Origin: Sorghum bicolor
Lineage: Eukaryota > Streptophyta > Magnoliopsida > Poales > Poaceae
DNA length: 64,000 bases
Direction: 5' to 3'
Assembly (NCBI RefSeq): GCF_000003195.3
Contig: NC_012871.2
Location: 59,449,802 to 59,513,801, forward strand
The notes below the pieces were generated by a model. That model searched no databases, was not told the DNA's origin, and saw only the letters and a program-made list of their open reading frames with translations. Of the stretch, positions 35,101 to 47,862 are shown in pieces. Within the stretch, counting starts at the first letter, position 1, and each line of letters begins with the position of its first letter. The translations under genes and the position numbers were made by a program.

Positions 35101-38100
35101 AAATGGGAGAACCATCCCCCTTTGACTAGGGCCAGAATTATCTTCCAACATTTCTAAATTAGTTTCAGTGTTGTTTCCTATTAGCTGAAGAGTAGTTCTA
35201 GATGCCAAGGGATTGGCATCCATAATGTCATTATTTACATTGGAACACTTTAGCTTCAGCTCCTCTTCCGATATTGATGGCTTGGGGTTTCCATTTGCTG
35301 GGAGAACAAGAAGAAAAAACACATCCTTAGGCTTAAGTTAGTTTTGCCAAATCCAAGGAGAATAGAATGAGAAAACAAGCTTAGAACGAAGCAAGATCCT
35401 TACGCTTAAGATATGTAAGGGCAAAAGTGAAGACAACATTGAGCAAAATTGTGAATCCCAGCAATGCACCAAAGCCTATCCAATACCACTTGGCTTCCGG
35501 GAACACCCCATGGGACTTAAGAACCTGCACACCCAAAGTCTCATTGGAAATAGTTCTATTCAATACTTTGTCCCAGCTATGGCCCAACATCTCATTTACT
35601 GTGATGGCATTCTGCACATACATCAGTGGGGAGATCCAGTAGCCCCATATCCACCATTTCTTCACTTTATCTATAGTGAAATAAACAAGGGAGCATAGGT
35701 TAATGAATGAAGGGGTTTTACATTTCTTCTTGTAATAAGATGAGTTGTTACCTCTTATTATAATGAAACCGTTTAAGATTATGGCAGCCATCATAACAAG
35801 CATTGCAAAGACATTTGCAACGATCATGTTCCTTGCTGCCCCTCCAATAAATCGAAAGAGTGACGCTGCCAATTGGTTAATTGCCAACATTATGAGATAC
35901 TGTTTGAAGAACCTGATGGAAACTTATGATGTTAGAACATTCACATAGCATACAGATTTTTTTTTTTAAAAAAAAAGTTGCTAAATTACGTGACACATAT
36001 TTCCAATATAGCTCACCTTCCTACATTTGGGTCATACCCAATGACATAGTATGTTAAGAAAACATATCCAGAAACCTCCATAAAGCTGATTGGGATCTTA
36101 AGGATCCATGAGGGTATTGTGTACGCCCATGCTGGATAGAAAAGAAGGTCTCTCTGTTTGAAGAAAACAGGTAGCCTGAAGACAGTGAGCGCAAGCTCAG
36201 AGAAGCCGTTGTACATGATCATAAGGATACCAAAGAACATAGCGCCCATGTAAATGCCCCCACTTGCCACGGAATCATGCTTCATGTTTGTACGGAAGAA
36301 TACAGTCATTGCGATGATTGACATTAGTGTCAACTGAAGAGCCAGAACAACAATGCAAGTAAGTCACCACCGAGTCAACCAGTTGTTTTATTTTTCTCTT
36401 GGCTTATTAGATTATACAATAGTAAAAAAATACATTTCATGAAACTACTAATCGCTATATATATATAGTTACCTGGAATGTTCTGAACACGTAAATGAAA
36501 GAATTCCTCTTCATGAGAAGGATCTCCCTGTCTATGTTCGCCTTCAGCAACTCCATGCCACTCACACCGTACCTGGTGGTGGTCAGTGCAGCTGGATGGC
36601 TCTTGTTCTTGTTGAATGGCATGGCGAGATCCTTGGCTAAAGCTCTCCCAGTGTGGAATAACTTGTGAGCAGTTGCGAATTCCTTGGCTGGAACAAACCT
36701 ATAGGGCTTGTCTGACCATGCCCAGTACTGTTTCTGATCTTTCTTTGAAGTCACCTACACAAGAATCCAACCAATCGAGACATGTAATTAATTAAATATA
36801 AGGTTGTTGCAAATGTATGTGTAATTAATAAAAATTATGTTTCTATGTACTTCTTGCAAGAAGTCAGCTACACCCTTCCTCTGAGGGCATCTGAACCCCA
36901 TAGACTCAAAGAATTCGATCACATCCTCTCGGGGACCTTGGTACACAACTTGGCCATCTGACAGCAGGATGATATCATCGAATAAGTTGAACGTCTCAGG
37001 GCCCGGCTGCAGAAGGGAGATAACGGCTGTGCCACCAAGGACATGGATTGATTGCCTGAGCGAGTTCACAATCTGGAACGTAGTGGAGGTATCAAGCCCA
37101 GTGGAGATTTCATCCATGAAAAGTGCCCTGGCTGGCCCGACCAGCATCTCACCTACAAGGTATAAGTATATATTTAAATGATGATTAAAATTATTCACAA
37201 CACAGCTCAGCATGCAGTAGTGAAGCCAAATAAATGTTATATATATTTGTACCAGTTGTAACACGCTTTCGCTGTCCTCCGGATATGCCCCTGAGCATCT
37301 CATCTCCAACCATTGTGTCTGCACACAACTCTAGTCCTAGTATCTACATAGAAGTGAATTGTGTCAGGCAAAAGTTAGCTGAACACAAATCTTGAGCTAT
37401 TCGCATGGCTCATGCATCTCTCAACAAGGGTGGTTTAGCTAGGTCAGGCCCAGGGGCGGATCCAAAGGGGGGCTGGGTGGGCTCCAGCCCCCCTATAAGT
37501 ATGATTTGTTTATTAAATTAGAGTTAATTAGCTTTAAAATTTTATTAATCTCTAGCTTTAATCCTATATGTTTACTATTTAGCCCTTTCTTGGCCTCCAT
37601 CCTGAATCCGCCACTGATCAGGCCTTCCGATATGTATTCTTGGTATAAGCCTAGACTTGCTGGTATCATGGATCGTAACTTGTAACTTTCTCTTGCTCTT
37701 AATGAAATACGTATTTATGGATTGTAAGTTATAACTATATCTCGCTATATATAAAAAAGAGCCAGAAAATGCATGTACCTTGAGAATATAGTCAGTGACC
37801 ACATTGGCCTCGTGGCCTCCCACTGCAGACGCCTGATAAATTAATGTTAATCAATCACATACATAGGATTATTGGATGGAGAGTGAATAGAAATTAAATC
37901 AAATCCTAGGACCTGTTTGGATCTCACAAGGCCTTGTTTAGTTCAAAAAAAATTAGAAAATCGACACTGTAGCACTTTCGTTTTTATTTGATAAATATTG
38001 TCTCATTATAGAGTAACTAGGCTTAAAAGATTCGTCTCGCGATTTATAGACAAACTGTATAATTATTTTTTATTTTTCATCTATATTTAATGATTTAATG

Positions 38101-39616
38101 CTCCATGCATATGCCGCAAGATTCGATGTGACGGAGAATCTGGAAAAAATTTTGGTTTTTAGTGTGAACTAAACTAGGCCTAAATAGAAACCAACATATA
38201 TATCTAGAAAGTGCTTTATTATTAGATTATTTTTCAATTCCTGGAAAAAAAGACGTTTATAGACTTTTTTAACTGGTCCGCGTGATCTTGCCTTCATGAA
38301 TGCATCGATATCAGCATCAGGCTTAATATTAGCCGCCTTCTCTCGCCTCGACAGCTCCATAAGCATATCTGGATTATTAACAAATTTCAATTTCTGATGA
38401 TATATATATCATCAGAAGGCTCAAATTAAAACCTGCATAGATAGAATGCATGTCTTACCAAAGCGGGAGCCAACACCCTGGCAGCGTGCGGAGAAGGCGA
38501 GCGTCTCCCTCACTGTCATCTCTGCGATATGGAGGTCATGTTGGCTGATGTACGCGGCCGTCCTCTGAGGCACAAATTCCTCCATGCCATGCCCGTTGTA
38601 GGACACTCTGCCAGAAACCTTGAGGTCTTTGTCAAGCCTTCCGGCCAGCGCCAACAGCAAGGTGGTCTTGCCCGATCCAGGTGGGCCTAACAGCAAAGTC
38701 ATCCTGTATATATATACCATGCTCATGCATTTTTGCAAATTAACACACGACAGATCGAGCTAGTATAATAACGAAAAACAATTAAGTAAAGAATCCATGC
38801 CATGCCAAGAATAGAACACAGAAATATCTCGCGCTAGCTATTGATTAATTAATGAATTTAATTTTTTGTGTAAGTACGTACGTAGTAAATAAATCGTGAT
38901 TGAAAAAGAGAAATAAACCGATGAATCTGCTGTATGTATATATCTACCTGCGAGGCCTGATGATGCCACTCACGTCGTGGAGGATGGGCAACGCCCGCTT
39001 TCTGCTGCGCAGTATGCGCAGCGCAGTGGCTGCTTCCTCCAGCGTGTTGGTGATGGAGTTGAGGACGGTCGGTATGCCGCTGCTGCCGACGCGCACCTCC
39101 GCCTCCACGTTCAGGTGCTCGAAACGCACTTCGATCGTCGGCATGTCGATCCCAACCCTACAACGATCGAACAACAACTCGATCATCAATCCATCTAGGA
39201 CGGAACATTAAATTAAAGGAATATAATGAACGTCGTAACGACCTGTCCAGGCGCTCTCTGAGCTTCACAAGGAAGCGCTCGTGGTCCTCGTCGGCGACGC
39301 GCACGAGCCGCTCCAGCAGCGCACGCCGCTCGCCGGGGCCGAGGCTGAGCACGTCCACGTCGACGAGCCCCTGCTGCTGCCCCGTCGTCGTCCCCGCCGC
39401 GCCAGCTGGTGGGAGCGGGAAAATGATGGCACGGCGTACGCGGTCGCGTGTGGGAAGTTTCTCTAGCGTGGCCCAGCGCAGTGCCTCCTCGTCGTCCATG
39501 TCGTCGTCTCTTCTCGACGAGCGCGAGAAGATGTCGTTTCCGCCGCTCCGCCACACGGAGCCGCCACTGTCCCGCCGCATGCTAGCCACTTTCCGGATCT
39601 CCCCTGACGGGTCCAT
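32105..39616 (-). CDS. Full-size PDR-type ABC transporter, subfamily G
   Basis: Twenty exons with consistent phases give 1461 residues: 39616-39243, 39157-38948, 38703-38459, 38368-38292, 37832-37779, 37343-37253, 37152-36851, 36754-36473, 36333-36017, 35912-35752, 35670-35404, 35297-35047, 34952-34620, 34538-34248, 34113-34030, 33935-33802, 33309-33082, 32987-32816, 32703-32449 and 32362-32105. The domain order is the reverse ABCG order, NBD-TMD-NBD-TMD. NBD1 has Walker A GPPGSGKT (Lys207), signature ISGGQ (340-344) and Walker B FMDE (364-365). NBD2 has GVSGAGKT (Lys915), LSTEQ (1016-1020) and FMDEP (1040-1041). Hydrophobic TM blocks follow each NBD. The start '[15 protein letters not shown]' resembles rice ABCG36/PDR9-type proteins, so export of a defence or hormone-related compound at the plasma membrane is likely by family; the substrate is unknown. 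Intron 4 has a GC donor. The gene looks intact. Confidence 0.93.
37451..37616. mobile_element. hAT-like MITE in ABCG intron 5
   Basis: Termini 'caggggcggatcc' and 'gaatccgccactg' are inverted repeats. The 8-bp flanks 'gtcaggcc' (37443-37450) and 'atcaggcc' (37617-37624) match at seven of eight positions. The length is 166 bp. CAGGGGCGGA-type ends with 8-bp duplications are typical of hAT MITEs. Confidence 0.75.
37930..38180. mobile_element. 'ggccttgtttag' MITE in ABCG intron 4
   Basis: The left end 'ggccttgtttagttc' pairs with the right end 'gaactaaactaggcc'. The interior matches, inverted, the outer MITE at 6122-6663 (agattcgtctcgcgattt, atttaatgctccatgc). The length is 251 bp. It lies in the intron that uses the GC donor. 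Confidence 0.8.
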
Positions 39617-39717
39617 CGCCGGCGCCCACGGCCAGATGTATGTAGTCTGATGATCGATGTGGTGGTATAGATATAGGCAGGCCTGTTAAGTTAGCGAGAG
39701 CAAAGCCTAGCTGCCTA

Positions 39718-39727
39718 GTATATATAG
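39718..39727 (-). promoter_or_regulatory. TATA box of the ABCG gene
   Basis: On the minus strand it reads 'ctatatatac', about 102 bp before the ATG at 39616. A Stowaway MITE begins only about 11 bp further upstream. Confidence 0.6.
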
Positions 39728-39737
39728 AGAAGAAGTA

Positions 39738-39993
39738 CTCTAACCATTGTAAGTTATTTTAAGAATTTTGAAGAGTCATAATAATATCTTAAGTTTGACT
39801 AAAATTATAAAAAAAAAATAAAATTTTGTGACATCAAATAGATATACTATGAAAATATAATTAATGAGTAACCTAATGATATGCTTAGTTAATATTATAA
39901 ATATTATTATCCTACTATATAAATTTGATCAAATATAAGATGTTTTACCTCTCTAAAATTCTTAAAATGATTTATACTTAGAGACAGAGAGAG
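39738..39993. mobile_element. Stowaway-like MITE abutting the ABCG promoter
   Basis: TA duplications at 39736-39737 and 39994-39995 flank inverted termini: 'ctctaaccattgtaag...ttttaagaatttt' on the left and its inverse 'aaaattcttaaaatga...cagagagag' on the right. The length is 256 bp. Conserved 'gtttgacta' and 'tttgatcaaat' phrases inside are typical of this MITE group. Confidence 0.75.
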
Positions 39994-39995
39994 TA

Positions 39996-41892
39996 CTGTA
40001 GAGAGAGGGAGAGAGAGGGGGGGCGTGGACCACCATGCATGCATCGTCCCGTTAATTAGCAAGGAAATCAACATTAACACGTGCCTCGATGGACTGAAAT
40101 GCATGTTCCTTGAGTACGTTGCTTTGATTTCACTAGAATCTGTACCCTTCTACATACTAGTCAAACAAATCGGATTCGTTGATTTTTTTAGATTTTTGAA
40201 TTAATTATTGATTAATCTATGAAAACAAAACGAGATATTGTCAAATCCTCGTAATCACGGGGGTACAAAATCCGTCTACTCACGACGGGGATACGGCTCT
40301 TGCTTGCCGCACCTTTTTTTAGCACCTTTTCTTCCCTTTTGTGTTATGTGACTATATGCATAAGTATTTATATATATCCTACTACTATAAAATAACTGAT
40401 AAAGCATATATCTTGATTGCGAATTCAAACAATCTATTTTTAAATTTCACATTGTAATACATAAAAAAATATCAACAGCTAACACGTTAATTGAATCGTG
40501 AACGTATAGATGGTTTAAAACATATTACACGCTAGCACGTAAAATGAAGCTGTCATAGATAATATTATACGATTTGTTTAATCGAGAGGGCCATCTAACT
40601 GTTGAACACGAAAATGGCCGTGTAAAATGTCATATACCCACACAAAGTTTTTTTTTATGCTGGGCAGGTGGAATTGCTTAGCTAGTGCGGTAGGGAATAG
40701 GGATGACATAAATACTAAAAATAATAGGTAGTTTATCATAATTAAATTATGTCATATCTAAATTTACAAAAATAAAAAGATTTACCAAATCTAAGTAGAT
40801 CATGTATTCAACAGTCAGATCAAAAAAAGATCTTTATATCAAAAAAAATCTTATTTATCCTATTTTAATACATTAAAAACTCAATATACATACATATTCA
40901 CAAATTACCTCCTACTCATAGATGAGTCTAACCATCAGATCTAACTAAATGGATAGCTCAAAGTTAACAACAACACTCTATAAAATTTTACTATGATCAT
41001 CTGAATCCTTCATCCTTTTCAAAGCGATTTATTCTAAATTTACTCTTCGTCTAATCATGCTTGGACCCAAATTCACACTTCCAATGCGCTACCTAAGAAG
41101 TTGAAGGGTCCAGATTATCACTTTGAGAGTCTATGGACCCAAATAACATACATGAAGAGTTGAGACCCATTTCACTCAGCTATCTATCTACATCTACATC
41201 TTATTGTCCGCCTATTTGGTTTCACATATATGCGTGTTATGACCGAGAGAAGCAATTGAATCGTGCCAAATGCCTTGTGTTGGTTGTGCGTTTGACGGAT
41301 GCCCACCACGAGATAAGCAGGAAAATGACCTGCGCGACCCAAAATCGTGAACGCTGCTCCCGCACCATGTTAGTGTTATTGTGGTCACGTGATGGGATAC
41401 CATGGAACTAACACAGACAGTATGTGTTGTGTCCACCTGATGGTTCTTTTCCCTCCTAGATTGGTTGATTTATGTTGTCAATTGACAAAGATTGAGAAAC
41501 TTATCAACTGTTTTCTCAAACACCCTAAAACTTAGCCAGGCTTAAGTAATCACTCCAACCAAACAAGTGATTATTGGCTTGTGCCAACCTGGCTAGGTCT
41601 AGCCTGGCTCCAAAAGCTAGCCAGATTAGGAATCGAATGGGAACCAAACACATCCTTAATGTACACACATCAAATTGTTGGCATACATGGGTGGTAGTCC
41701 AGTCAACTAGAGTGTATGTGATAGCTTTTGTTATTTTGGCTATGCAGAGGCTTATACCATCTTCATCTGTGGTTCTTGGATTTCTAATAAATTCTTCCAT
41801 TATCAAAAAAACATCAACTCTTTTTTTGCACCTTCTAATTCTTTTTGTTAAATAGTCCACAACTCTGGAGGAACTTGATGGTCATTCATCCC
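39996..41892. other. Intergenic, nothing recognised
   Basis: This is AT-rich sequence with a G/A microsatellite at about 39985-40022 and no coding or RNA gene that I can support. Confidence 0.4.
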
Positions 41893-42362
41893 TTCTAGGT
41901 TTTAAGCCATCCATGAGTGACCACCATAGTTATTTTTAACTACAGCGATTTAAGAGCTCCAAGAGTTCCCAAGAATTTCTTTCCAAAACCATAGAGTTTT
42001 TCAACTCGCCAAAAAGTATTGGGAGTAATAAATAATACTATCTCCAACGGTTTGCAATAATTCACTCCTAAAATATAGAAGATAATGTTACATTAGGAAT
42101 CCTGTACTATTCTTTCCGTTCTAGGTTTTAAGCCATCCATAAGTGATCACCACAATTATTTTTAACTACAGCGATTTAATAGCATCTCCAAGAGTTCCCA
42201 AGAAATTTTTTCCAAAACCATAGAGTTTCTCAACTCGCCAAAAAGTATTGGGAGTAATAAATAATACTATCTCCAACAGTTTGCAATAATTCACTCCTAA
42301 AATATTCACTCGTAAAATATAGAAGATATTGTTACATTAGGAATCACTATTCTTTCATGTAC
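41893..42362. repeat. Tandem duplication, 226-bp unit
   Basis: Copy 1 spans 41893-42118 and copy 2 starts at 42119 with the same 'ttctaggttttaagccatcc'. The copies stay nearly identical through 'ttaggaatc', with copy 2 carrying an extra 'attcactcgtaaaat'. The unit looks MITE-derived (repeated 'ctccaagagttcc', 'ctccaac'). Confidence 0.85.
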
Positions 42363-43456
42363 ATTTTGCATTAGGAACCATTTTCTACTTTTTATTTTTT
42401 CTCACATCCTTCCACCTTAGATTGACAGGTCAATACATGCGTGGAAGATGCACGGATATATCCACATGTTAAGTGATTTTTTCTAAGTTCCAAAAGATTA
42501 GGAGGTGGGATTAGAAACTCTTAGAGATGAGTTCTCTATTCTTACCGAAAAATTCCTAGATTGAGATGCTTTATTAGGAACTCTCGGAGATGCTCTAATA
42601 CCACTGCATGAAAACCTCACAACTTGTCTTGCACATAACAATGATAACAATAGTATTTTAAGTTAAGATGAACTGAAATTTGAAACGGGTGTACTAGTAC
42701 ATTTGCTTGTGTCCAGACTTAGGCAGCTGTCCATCCAACTAAATGCAAACGTACGACTTCACTCTTAATTGTAGCCAATTTTTGGCCCGTTTTAAATGTG
42801 CTATAGTTCATTTTCGACTGATTCCCCTGAAATGCGGACAGCTTTTCTGGTCTTGGCAGCATCACAATGGACTATTTTCTCTTACATATGCAGAGAAGTA
42901 CGAAAGGTTCTAATTACGCCACATTCTAAAAGCAGGAAGCAACATAGGAAATCATCCTGAATTCCCGAAGAGCCTCTATCATTCACGTCGTATGTGTAGC
43001 AAATACATGGTCCAGAGATTCCATGGAAATATTAGTACGAAAGGTGGCGAAGAGATCCTGAGACGACGTTGCTCTACACTGGGTGCTCATGGTACCAGCG
43101 TGTTGTCAAGCGGCCGTATAGTATAAGCCACGCCATATGAAAAACGCGCGCGGGCTGCTCCTCTGCCGGCTGTTTGTACGTGTTGAGGGATTTGTTTCAT
43201 GTTCTTGTCACTTCACAATATGTCTATCTGGACCTGCCATCGAAGAACATGTGACATTGAATTGGTTGTCTTATGAAAAAGATGAGACGAAGATAGCAAT
43301 TGCATTATTTTATTATTTTATTTCTTTGTTTATTTGAAACGAATGATGTCATTTTTGCATGATCTACAACAGAAAGTGATACTTTTCATTAGCTAATTGG
43401 CTCTATGGATATAAGATTATGAAGGGTGCCCTTGACCAGATCCAAAGCTAATTAAA
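42363..43456. other. Intergenic, nothing recognised
   Basis: A short partial echo of the previous repeat occurs near 42500-42600 ('aactctcggagatgctctaa'). There is no gene. Confidence 0.4.
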
Positions 43457-43458
43457 TA

Positions 43459-43731
43459 CTCCCTCCATATTTATAAAAAAAGTCGTTTTGGACAAGTTTT
43501 GGGTTAAACATTGGACATATAAGAATAAATTTTAAGTCGTTATGTTTTAAAATATGAAAACTATATAGATTTGTCTAAATACTTTTATAAAAATATATAT
43601 ATACTACTTTTTGATAAATATACACATACTACTTTTTGATAAATATTTTTATAAAAACAAAGAGCCAAAGTTAGGCTTTGGAGATCGTGTCGTTGTCCTA
43701 AACAACTTTCTTTATGGGTATGTGGAGGGAG
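43459..43731. mobile_element. Stowaway MITE with internal duplication
   Basis: Inverted ends 'ctccctccata' and 'tgtggagggag' are flanked by TA (43457-43458 and 43732-43733). The length is 273 bp. Inside, 'atacacatactactttttgataaat' and its neighbour form a direct duplication at about 43600-43647. Confidence 0.85.
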
Positions 43732-43800
43732 TATTCCACAATGAGAATTCTAAACTGTATATGGTATGGAAGCTTATTGACCTTTTAACTATTTCATTAT

Positions 43801-44830
43801 CACTAGTAAAAAAAAGCTCTACGCTCGCGATGGAGTTTTTTTTACAGACGGTTTCAATTAAAAAACGTCTATAAAAAGAAATCAACGGCCCTGACTCAAG
43901 AACCGCCGGTGGAAACATTTTCACTGGCGGTTCTCTTAAAAAACGGTCAGTGCAAATGGTGCACTTCCACTAGTGGTTCTCTTAAGAAAACTGCCAGTGA
44001 AAATGTCTAGTGACTGTTTCTTAAGAAAACCGTCTGTAGAAATAATTGAAATTGATTTTTTTGAGTTTTCCAAATGGCCTCGTATGGAAAACCACCAAAA
44101 TGAAAGTTGTATATTCAAAAAGTTATGAAACTTTGTAGGTGATAACTTTTTCGTTTGAAATCATCTTGTCATCGAATACTACATTCGAATTTGTCAAATT
44201 TAAAATTCAAATTTTGTAAACGAGCTCAAATGGAGAAACTATCAATATAAAAGTTGTAGATCTTAAATAGTTATGAAACTTTATAGTTGAAAACTTATTC
44301 ATTTGAATTCGTTTAGGGCCTCAAACAATCAATATATGATCAGTTTAGGATAATATGTGGGGAACCAAACTCTATTATAGACACAAGTGAGTGATGGATG
44401 GTGTGGTAGAAGAGGCTATGTGCGAGGGTGAGGTCCTGGGTTTGAATCCTCTCAGCCGAGTAGCAAGCAATTTTATGTGAAGAAATACGTGACTTGCGAC
44501 TTTCCTAGGATTAATTTTTTTCCTGATTTTATATTTTCTTTATAAATATTTCCACTGATGGTTCGCTTAAGAGAACCGTTCCGATTTTATATTTTCTTTA
44601 TAAATATTTTCACTGACGGTTGGCTTTAGAGAACCGCCTGTGGAAATGTATTGCCACTAGCGGTTGTCTTAGCAAACCACATGTGGAAAAAGATTTATTT
44701 CCACAGACGGTTCTTAGTTAACCATCGAAACATTTATTTCTACTGACCCTTAGCGCTGGAGGTTCTAAGAAATACATGTAGAAATAGCTTATGAACCGCC
44801 TGTACATAGCTTCATTATACTATTGTTTTA
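43801..44830. mobile_element. Non-autonomous CACTA-like element
   Basis: It starts 'cactagtaaaaaaaagc' at 43801 and is filled at both sides with 'accgtctgtagaaat' and 'ggcggttctctta' motifs in both orientations (43850-44045 and 44560-44815), a subterminal-repeat layout. The right end, near 44830, is not clear. There is no coding region. Confidence 0.6.
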
Positions 44831-45532
44831 TTCACAAGTTATTAGTCCGAAGAAAAATTTTCATGAGGCATACCGATTAGCAGCTAGCACATCCTTGCTG
44901 TTTATTTTTCTTTCTTTTGTGAGAATGAGCACCATCCCATTAGTCAGCAGCGCTAGCTGCATAGTGTCCAACCCATTTTCATAGTCTGACCCCAGCCTGA
45001 CACCTCTCACCCCTCTTCTTAATTGATTAGTATCATGCTGCCGACCATATTCATTGTTTCTCTTTCTTTTACATTCTCTGAAATACCATACAGTGAATCA
45101 GTGCAACATGTGTTATGTAACATAGTGTGGTTTCGAGTTTTAGGATAATTGAATTTGCTCGGCACTATTTTAACAGTTTTAACAAGCGAACAATGTTTTC
45201 TCTCACAGCATTTTAGCATAAGCCAAATTTCAGCGGAAAGAACAAGGCTTGTCAAACATGTATTCTCAAAAGGAGAAAGAAAGAAATGCAATGTCGTTGC
45301 AATGTTATAATAGTAAATTTTGTTGTAAAAGAATCTGTTGATGTGCCATCAACAATTGTATGATTGTTTATGTGCTGTTTATTTATGCTTCTGCCTGAAC
45401 ACTTGATCGTAAATATGTGCAACAGTTTATGCTGCCATTTTATTAGCTAAGTTTCTCCTGGAACTATTTCAGCAATAAGCCCATATGTGCATTCCAGTTT
45501 ATAATAGATTTGCAATTGTCCTGGTGGAAAGT
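44831..45532. other. Intergenic, nothing recognised
   Basis: AT-rich DNA without gene or repeat ends that I can support. Confidence 0.4.
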
Positions 45533-47483
45533 TGTAACACCCAAAATTTTGATTTCAATTAATAGAAATTAATTTGATTCATTTAAGTATTTTTGTGAGC
45601 ATTTGAATCTAGCAAATAAATAATTTTGTGAAAATTAAAATACATCATAAGTTTAGAAACGTGATTTTGCATTCATGCTGGAGCATAGTTATTATTGTAC
45701 TGTTTGCTCTGGTTCTATTTTTGTTTTTGCTTCAAAAACTCTTTTGGAAAATGTCTTGGAAAATGAAAACAGAAAAGAAAAAGAAAAGGGGGAAGAACCC
45801 CGCAGCCCAGCTAACCCCAGCCAGCCCAGTTCCCCGTGGCTCTCTTCCCCTCCCCCGGCCCGTTAGCGCGGCCCACCATGCGGCCAGGCAGGCCCGCGCG
45901 CGCCTCCCTCTTTCTCTCTGGCTGGTGAGCAGGTCCCACCCCCTTCTTTCACCGCCAGCCGAGCCCCACGCGTCAGTCTCTTCTCTCACCTTTCCTTCTT
46001 CCTCACGACCGAGACCGACTCGAGTCCATCGAGCCGGCCGAATCAATCCCAAAAACCGCGGGATTTTCCTTGCCTTTTGCGTCAACCGAGCGCTATAAAG
46101 CTTCTCCCCCACCCCGCGGCTCCCTCTTTGCATCTAATTAGCGAGACCGAGCCCTAGCCATCCCAATCCTCGAGCTTTTGGATCTCACCGTGGCCGCGCC
46201 CTATCTACACCGCGGCAAGCACTCCCTCGTTCTTCTCCGCGCGAACCGAGCGTCTTGGTGAGTCCGCGGTGAGCTTCTCGACCCTCTGGCGTTTTCCTTT
46301 TGAAGAATGGTGCACCGAGTCGTGTTTTTGACGAACTCCGGTGAACTCCCTTATGGCGCCGCCGCGGGGAAAGCCCTGTTCCGGCCAGCTCGCCGTCGGC
46401 GTCCGCCTGGTTTCCCCCTTCGCGATCTCAACCATCCGATCGAAATCCGACGCACCAGAACAGAAGATACCCCTTCAGGGGTTATTTTGCTAAAGAATCT
46501 GAGGAATCAACCCGCCGTCCTTTACGCATTTTCTGGTTTACGTTTTCATTTTCTAAAAACGTATTTTCGTCGGTTTGAATCAAATTACGCTTTCCAGTAT
46601 TTACATAATTGCCATTGATTTTGTTTTGCTCATAAAATATTCATTTTTACTCCGTTTTTGTCCATTCAAATTTCGTTAGATTCGTATTCACGAGCTCTAC
46701 ATGTTAGAAGTTTTAGTTTACTGTTTTGAAACTTTTTATTTTTGCAGTAGCATTTAATTAATTATTTCTATAGGAAATCTTAGAAAATTCATAACTTCTA
46801 CGTTTTAATTCCGATTTTCGTGAACTTTACGTTTGTGTGATCGTAGCGCTGCGTAGAATATTTTGATAAACTTTTATCTTTGTTTTACCACTATTTGGTG
46901 TATTGTTCTAATTATAGCTTGTTTGCTTTGTGTATGATTGTCTACTTTGGATTGCGTGTTGTTGATTGATGTTGGGAATAGACGGTGAGCCGTACGTTGG
47001 TGATCAAGACCAAGCCTTTGAAGACCAGCAGGCTTAGGAGAGCTTTGATCAAGGCAAGTATAACTTGGGATCATCCTTGTTACCTATTCACTTATAAATA
47101 CACATATATATCATACGCATGCTTTCACCTTGTCGACCTTAGCAAAATCATAGATGATTGTTACCTGGATTCCTTGCTACCTACTTGATATGCATTTGGT
47201 GTAGTTGTGCTAGTGCTTGATATAATCCATAATCTTGTAAGATGATTAATAGTTGTGCAATGAACATAAAAGAATGACAAATAACTGTATGAGATCTTGT
47301 CTGTACGTGATCACCCGGGACAACAGTGCAACCATGAGGGCTATAATGGCTCTGGCTTTAGCTCAGTATGAAGACCTTTTCTAGCTTGTTAGAGGTTACC
47401 CAAAAAGGTAGAGGGGCTGAACCGTTTTGGGTATAGTGCGAGCCCATGTCCTTATGTGTATAGGCTGCGCGTCATTGTGCTAT
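45533..47483 (+). mobile_element. Long gypsy-type LTR (Tekay/RIRE3-like), truncated by a CACTA insertion
   Basis: It starts 'tgtaacacccaaaattttg', a common start of long chromovirus LTRs in grasses. An AT-rich first part gives way to GC-rich leader-like sequence with a TATA box 'tataaa' at 46094-46099. The last recognisable phrase 'gtgtataggctgcgcgtcat' is cut at 47483 by the CACTA terminus. The rest should lie beyond the CACTA element, outside the window. Family assignment is an inference. Confidence 0.55.
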
Positions 47484-47862
47484 CACTACAAACTTCTAAT
47501 CCTTGCGCAATGATGAGAAAACGTTGCAATAAGCCCAGTTTTGTTGTAAAAGGTAGTTCATACCACGTAATCACATTCGTTGGCAATGGATGCAAAAAGT
47601 CACGTTGCAATAGGAACTTGCAACCGTTGCTAGTTTGGCGTTGCATGAGTTAGCTTTTCTTGCAACGTTGTCAAGCATTGCAACAGGACATTATCGCAAC
47701 ATTCATTGGCGTGGCAATATAAGCACTTGCCACGTTCATCTTCGTAGCGAGAGGTGGTAAATGCAACGAGCAATAGCATGGCAATAGATTTTTGTTGCCA
47801 TGCTAGATTTTTGTTGCCTAAGGTGTTGTTGCCATGACCGTTGTGTCGTGGCAAGTAAATCA

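Noticed and set aside
44410..44470. A tRNA gene
   Set aside because: Only a B-box-like stretch is seen; I could not fold a complete cloverleaf around it.
45732..46133. Minus-strand 133-residue open frame in the GC-rich part of the long LTR
   Set aside because: Composition-driven (Arg/Gly/Ala), overlaps the LTR leader, and has no known domain.
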